Assembly (NCBI GenBank): GCA_036405495.1
Contig: DASWXL010000008.1
Coordinates: forward strand, 1-6,368
Direction of reading: 5' to 3'
DNA from: DASWTL01 sp036405495
Lineage (GTDB): Bacteria; Bacteroidota; Bacteroidia; Sphingobacteriales; Sphingobacteriaceae
Length of the DNA: 6,368 nt
A program made the position numbers and the translations under genes. The notes under the pieces are model-generated. The model had not been told where the DNA came from, did no database searches, and worked only from the letters and a program-made list of their open reading frames with translations. Position 1 is the stretch's first letter, and the number at the start of each line of letters is the position of its first letter. Shown here piece after piece: positions 5,480 to 6,368 of this stretch.

Positions 5480-6368
5480 TTACAGCAGCAGCGCCTCGAT
5501 ACGATATGCGAGAACCATATTCTGGGACTCCGACCAGGTGAATACCGTAAAGCGGCCATCCTGCGAAGCAACCAATGCGAGGGCATTCCGCTGATCATGG
5601 ATAAACTGGGCTGCCGACAGGTGCCTGGTTCCGCCGCTCATTGCAGGATGGATGATCCTCGCCTCGCCGCCAACTATCGGTTCAATAACGGAGATCCTTT
5701 CCACTCTTGTTCCGCCTGATTTCCTGCCGATCTTTGCGCCAAACGTGAGCAGCTCATGCTGATCGTTGACTACCGTTGCCCCGTCAATTGCCGTTAATCC
5801 GGCGATATGGTCAACTTCCCGTTTCAGGGCGCTCTGCCAGATATTATGGCTGATATTATCGCCATTAGTTCTGACAAGCACGGACAAACCCTGCTCCAAA
5901 GGGGTTATCGAATAAGCCATGGGCTGAATGACTGATTCCTGCCAGGCATCGGTTTCCGAGGGCGCGATCAGCAGGATACCACCGTGGCCATGGCGGCGCA
6001 TGGAAAGCGCAAGCTGGATATAAACATTTACTGCATCGTTTCTCGCCCACTCGCCGCGGGCATCCAGCAGCCACTTGAGTATGGGAGGCGCATCGGACGT
6101 TTCGGCACTTGCCTCGTTTACAATTTTGACCTTATCGCCCTGCAGCACCACAACGTTGGTAAACTTGCCGTTGCCGCTCAGGCTCCGGTGCTTGATCACG
6201 AGCAGTGCGGGTTCGGAAACGTCGAGCACGAAGCAAAGATCGGGAACACTCCGTGTCGTACCCCAGATATGCAGTTCACCGTCGATCAGCCATACTCCCA
6301 CATGAATTCCCGGGCGTTCCAGTCCGGGAGCGAGTTTAGTCAGGTTTGAAGGAGTAAGCAGCAGCGGC
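5480..6368 (-). CDS. DisA_N-like (diadenylate-cyclase-like) protein with probable DACNV sensor region; 5' end outside window
   Basis: Stop TAA is at 5480-5482 on the - strand, and the frame is open through the right edge: upstream of the GTG at 6301 it reads TPSNLTKLAPGLERPGIH, continuous with the rest. At least 295 residues are visible and the gene is partial. In fragment numbering, the C-terminal region (about 150-280) resembles the DisA_N/DAC fold that makes c-di-AMP: DGATV at 195-199, FGAKI at 209-213, GGTRHLSAAQF at 245-255 and ASQDGRFTVF at 267-276. These align with the DGA, GTRHRAA and SEE motifs of canonical enzymes, but RHR is RHL and SEE is SQD, with an acidic residue kept at the last position. 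The preceding part fits the sensor region that, from memory, is called DACNV. Activity and product are inferred, not certain. It is convergent with the aminopeptidase gene. Confidence 0.75.
   Translation of the reverse strand, partial: PLLLTPSNLTKLAPGLERPGIHVGVWLIDGELHIWGTTRSVPDLCFVLDVSEPALLVIKHRSLSGNGKFTNVVVLQGDKVKIVNEASAETSDAPPILKWLLDARGEWARNDAVNVYIQLALSMRRHGHGGILLIAPSETDAWQESVIQPMAYSITPLEQGLSVLVRTNGDNISHNIWQSALKREVDHIAGLTAIDGATVVNDQHELLTFGAKIGRKSGGTRVERISVIEPIVGGEARIIHPAMSGGTRHLSAAQFIHDQRNALALVASQDGRFTVFTWSESQNMVLAYRIEALLL

Noticed and set aside
5370..5719. Two + strand open frames (5370-5594 and 5465-5719) across the end of the aminopeptidase and the convergent gene
   Set aside because: They cross the heptamer repeat and the antisense of the DAC-like C-terminus, with no recognisable protein features or conserved start context.
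5984..6349. A 121-codon + strand open frame, and another at 6075-6305, opposite the DAC-like gene
   Set aside because: The - strand frame here carries recognisable domain sequence and runs continuously to the window edge. The + frames show no family pattern or start signals and are shadows of a GC-richer gene.

Overview
The window looks like a piece of a Bacteroidota chromosome, most plausibly a Sphingobacteriales/Cytophagales-type organism (Pedobacter- or Mucilaginibacter-like; the genus is a guess). The evidence is a TonB-dependent receptor with an N-terminal carboxypeptidase-regulatory-like domain, a DUF4249-type lipoprotein behind it, a small lipoprotein starting Cys-Lys-Lys-Asp after the lipobox, starts without Shine-Dalgarno sequences, and a TTG-N17-TATCTTTA promoter of the Bacteroidota type. 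I see no mobile element, CRISPR array, tRNA or rRNA.

Layout: (1) 1-111 is the 3' end of an unrecognised gene, closed by a strong rho-independent terminator at 121-163. (2) 175-3859 is a tightly packed three-gene operon on the + strand: a small cysteine-containing lipoprotein, a 785-residue TonB-dependent outer-membrane receptor, and a DUF4249-type lipoprotein. Both junctions overlap (TTGA and GTGATG), which suggests translational coupling and one outer-membrane uptake complex of unknown substrate. (3) 3929-5398 is a secreted M24B Xaa-Pro aminopeptidase with its own probable promoter and all metal ligands intact. (4) 5399-5479 is a short convergent intergenic stretch with a four-copy GAGTTNN heptamer repeat. 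(5) 5480-6368 on the - strand is the C-terminal 295 codons of a protein with a DisA_N-like (diadenylate cyclase) domain. Its reading frame runs open through the right edge, so the GTG at 6301 is not its start.

How the genes may work together: the operon probably imports a ligand across the outer membrane, with the DUF4249 protein taking the place a SusD-type lipoprotein has in SusCD systems (inference). The exported aminopeptidase trims Xaa-Pro N-termini of peptides in the periplasm; its closeness to the receptor operon allows, but does not prove, a peptide-related role. The diadenylate-cyclase-like protein is convergent and probably independent.

The points most worth a second look are the divergent DAC-like protein, the three-gene receptor operon with its extra small lipoprotein, the terminator hairpin almost touching the operon's first start codon, and the heptamer repeat just after the aminopeptidase gene.
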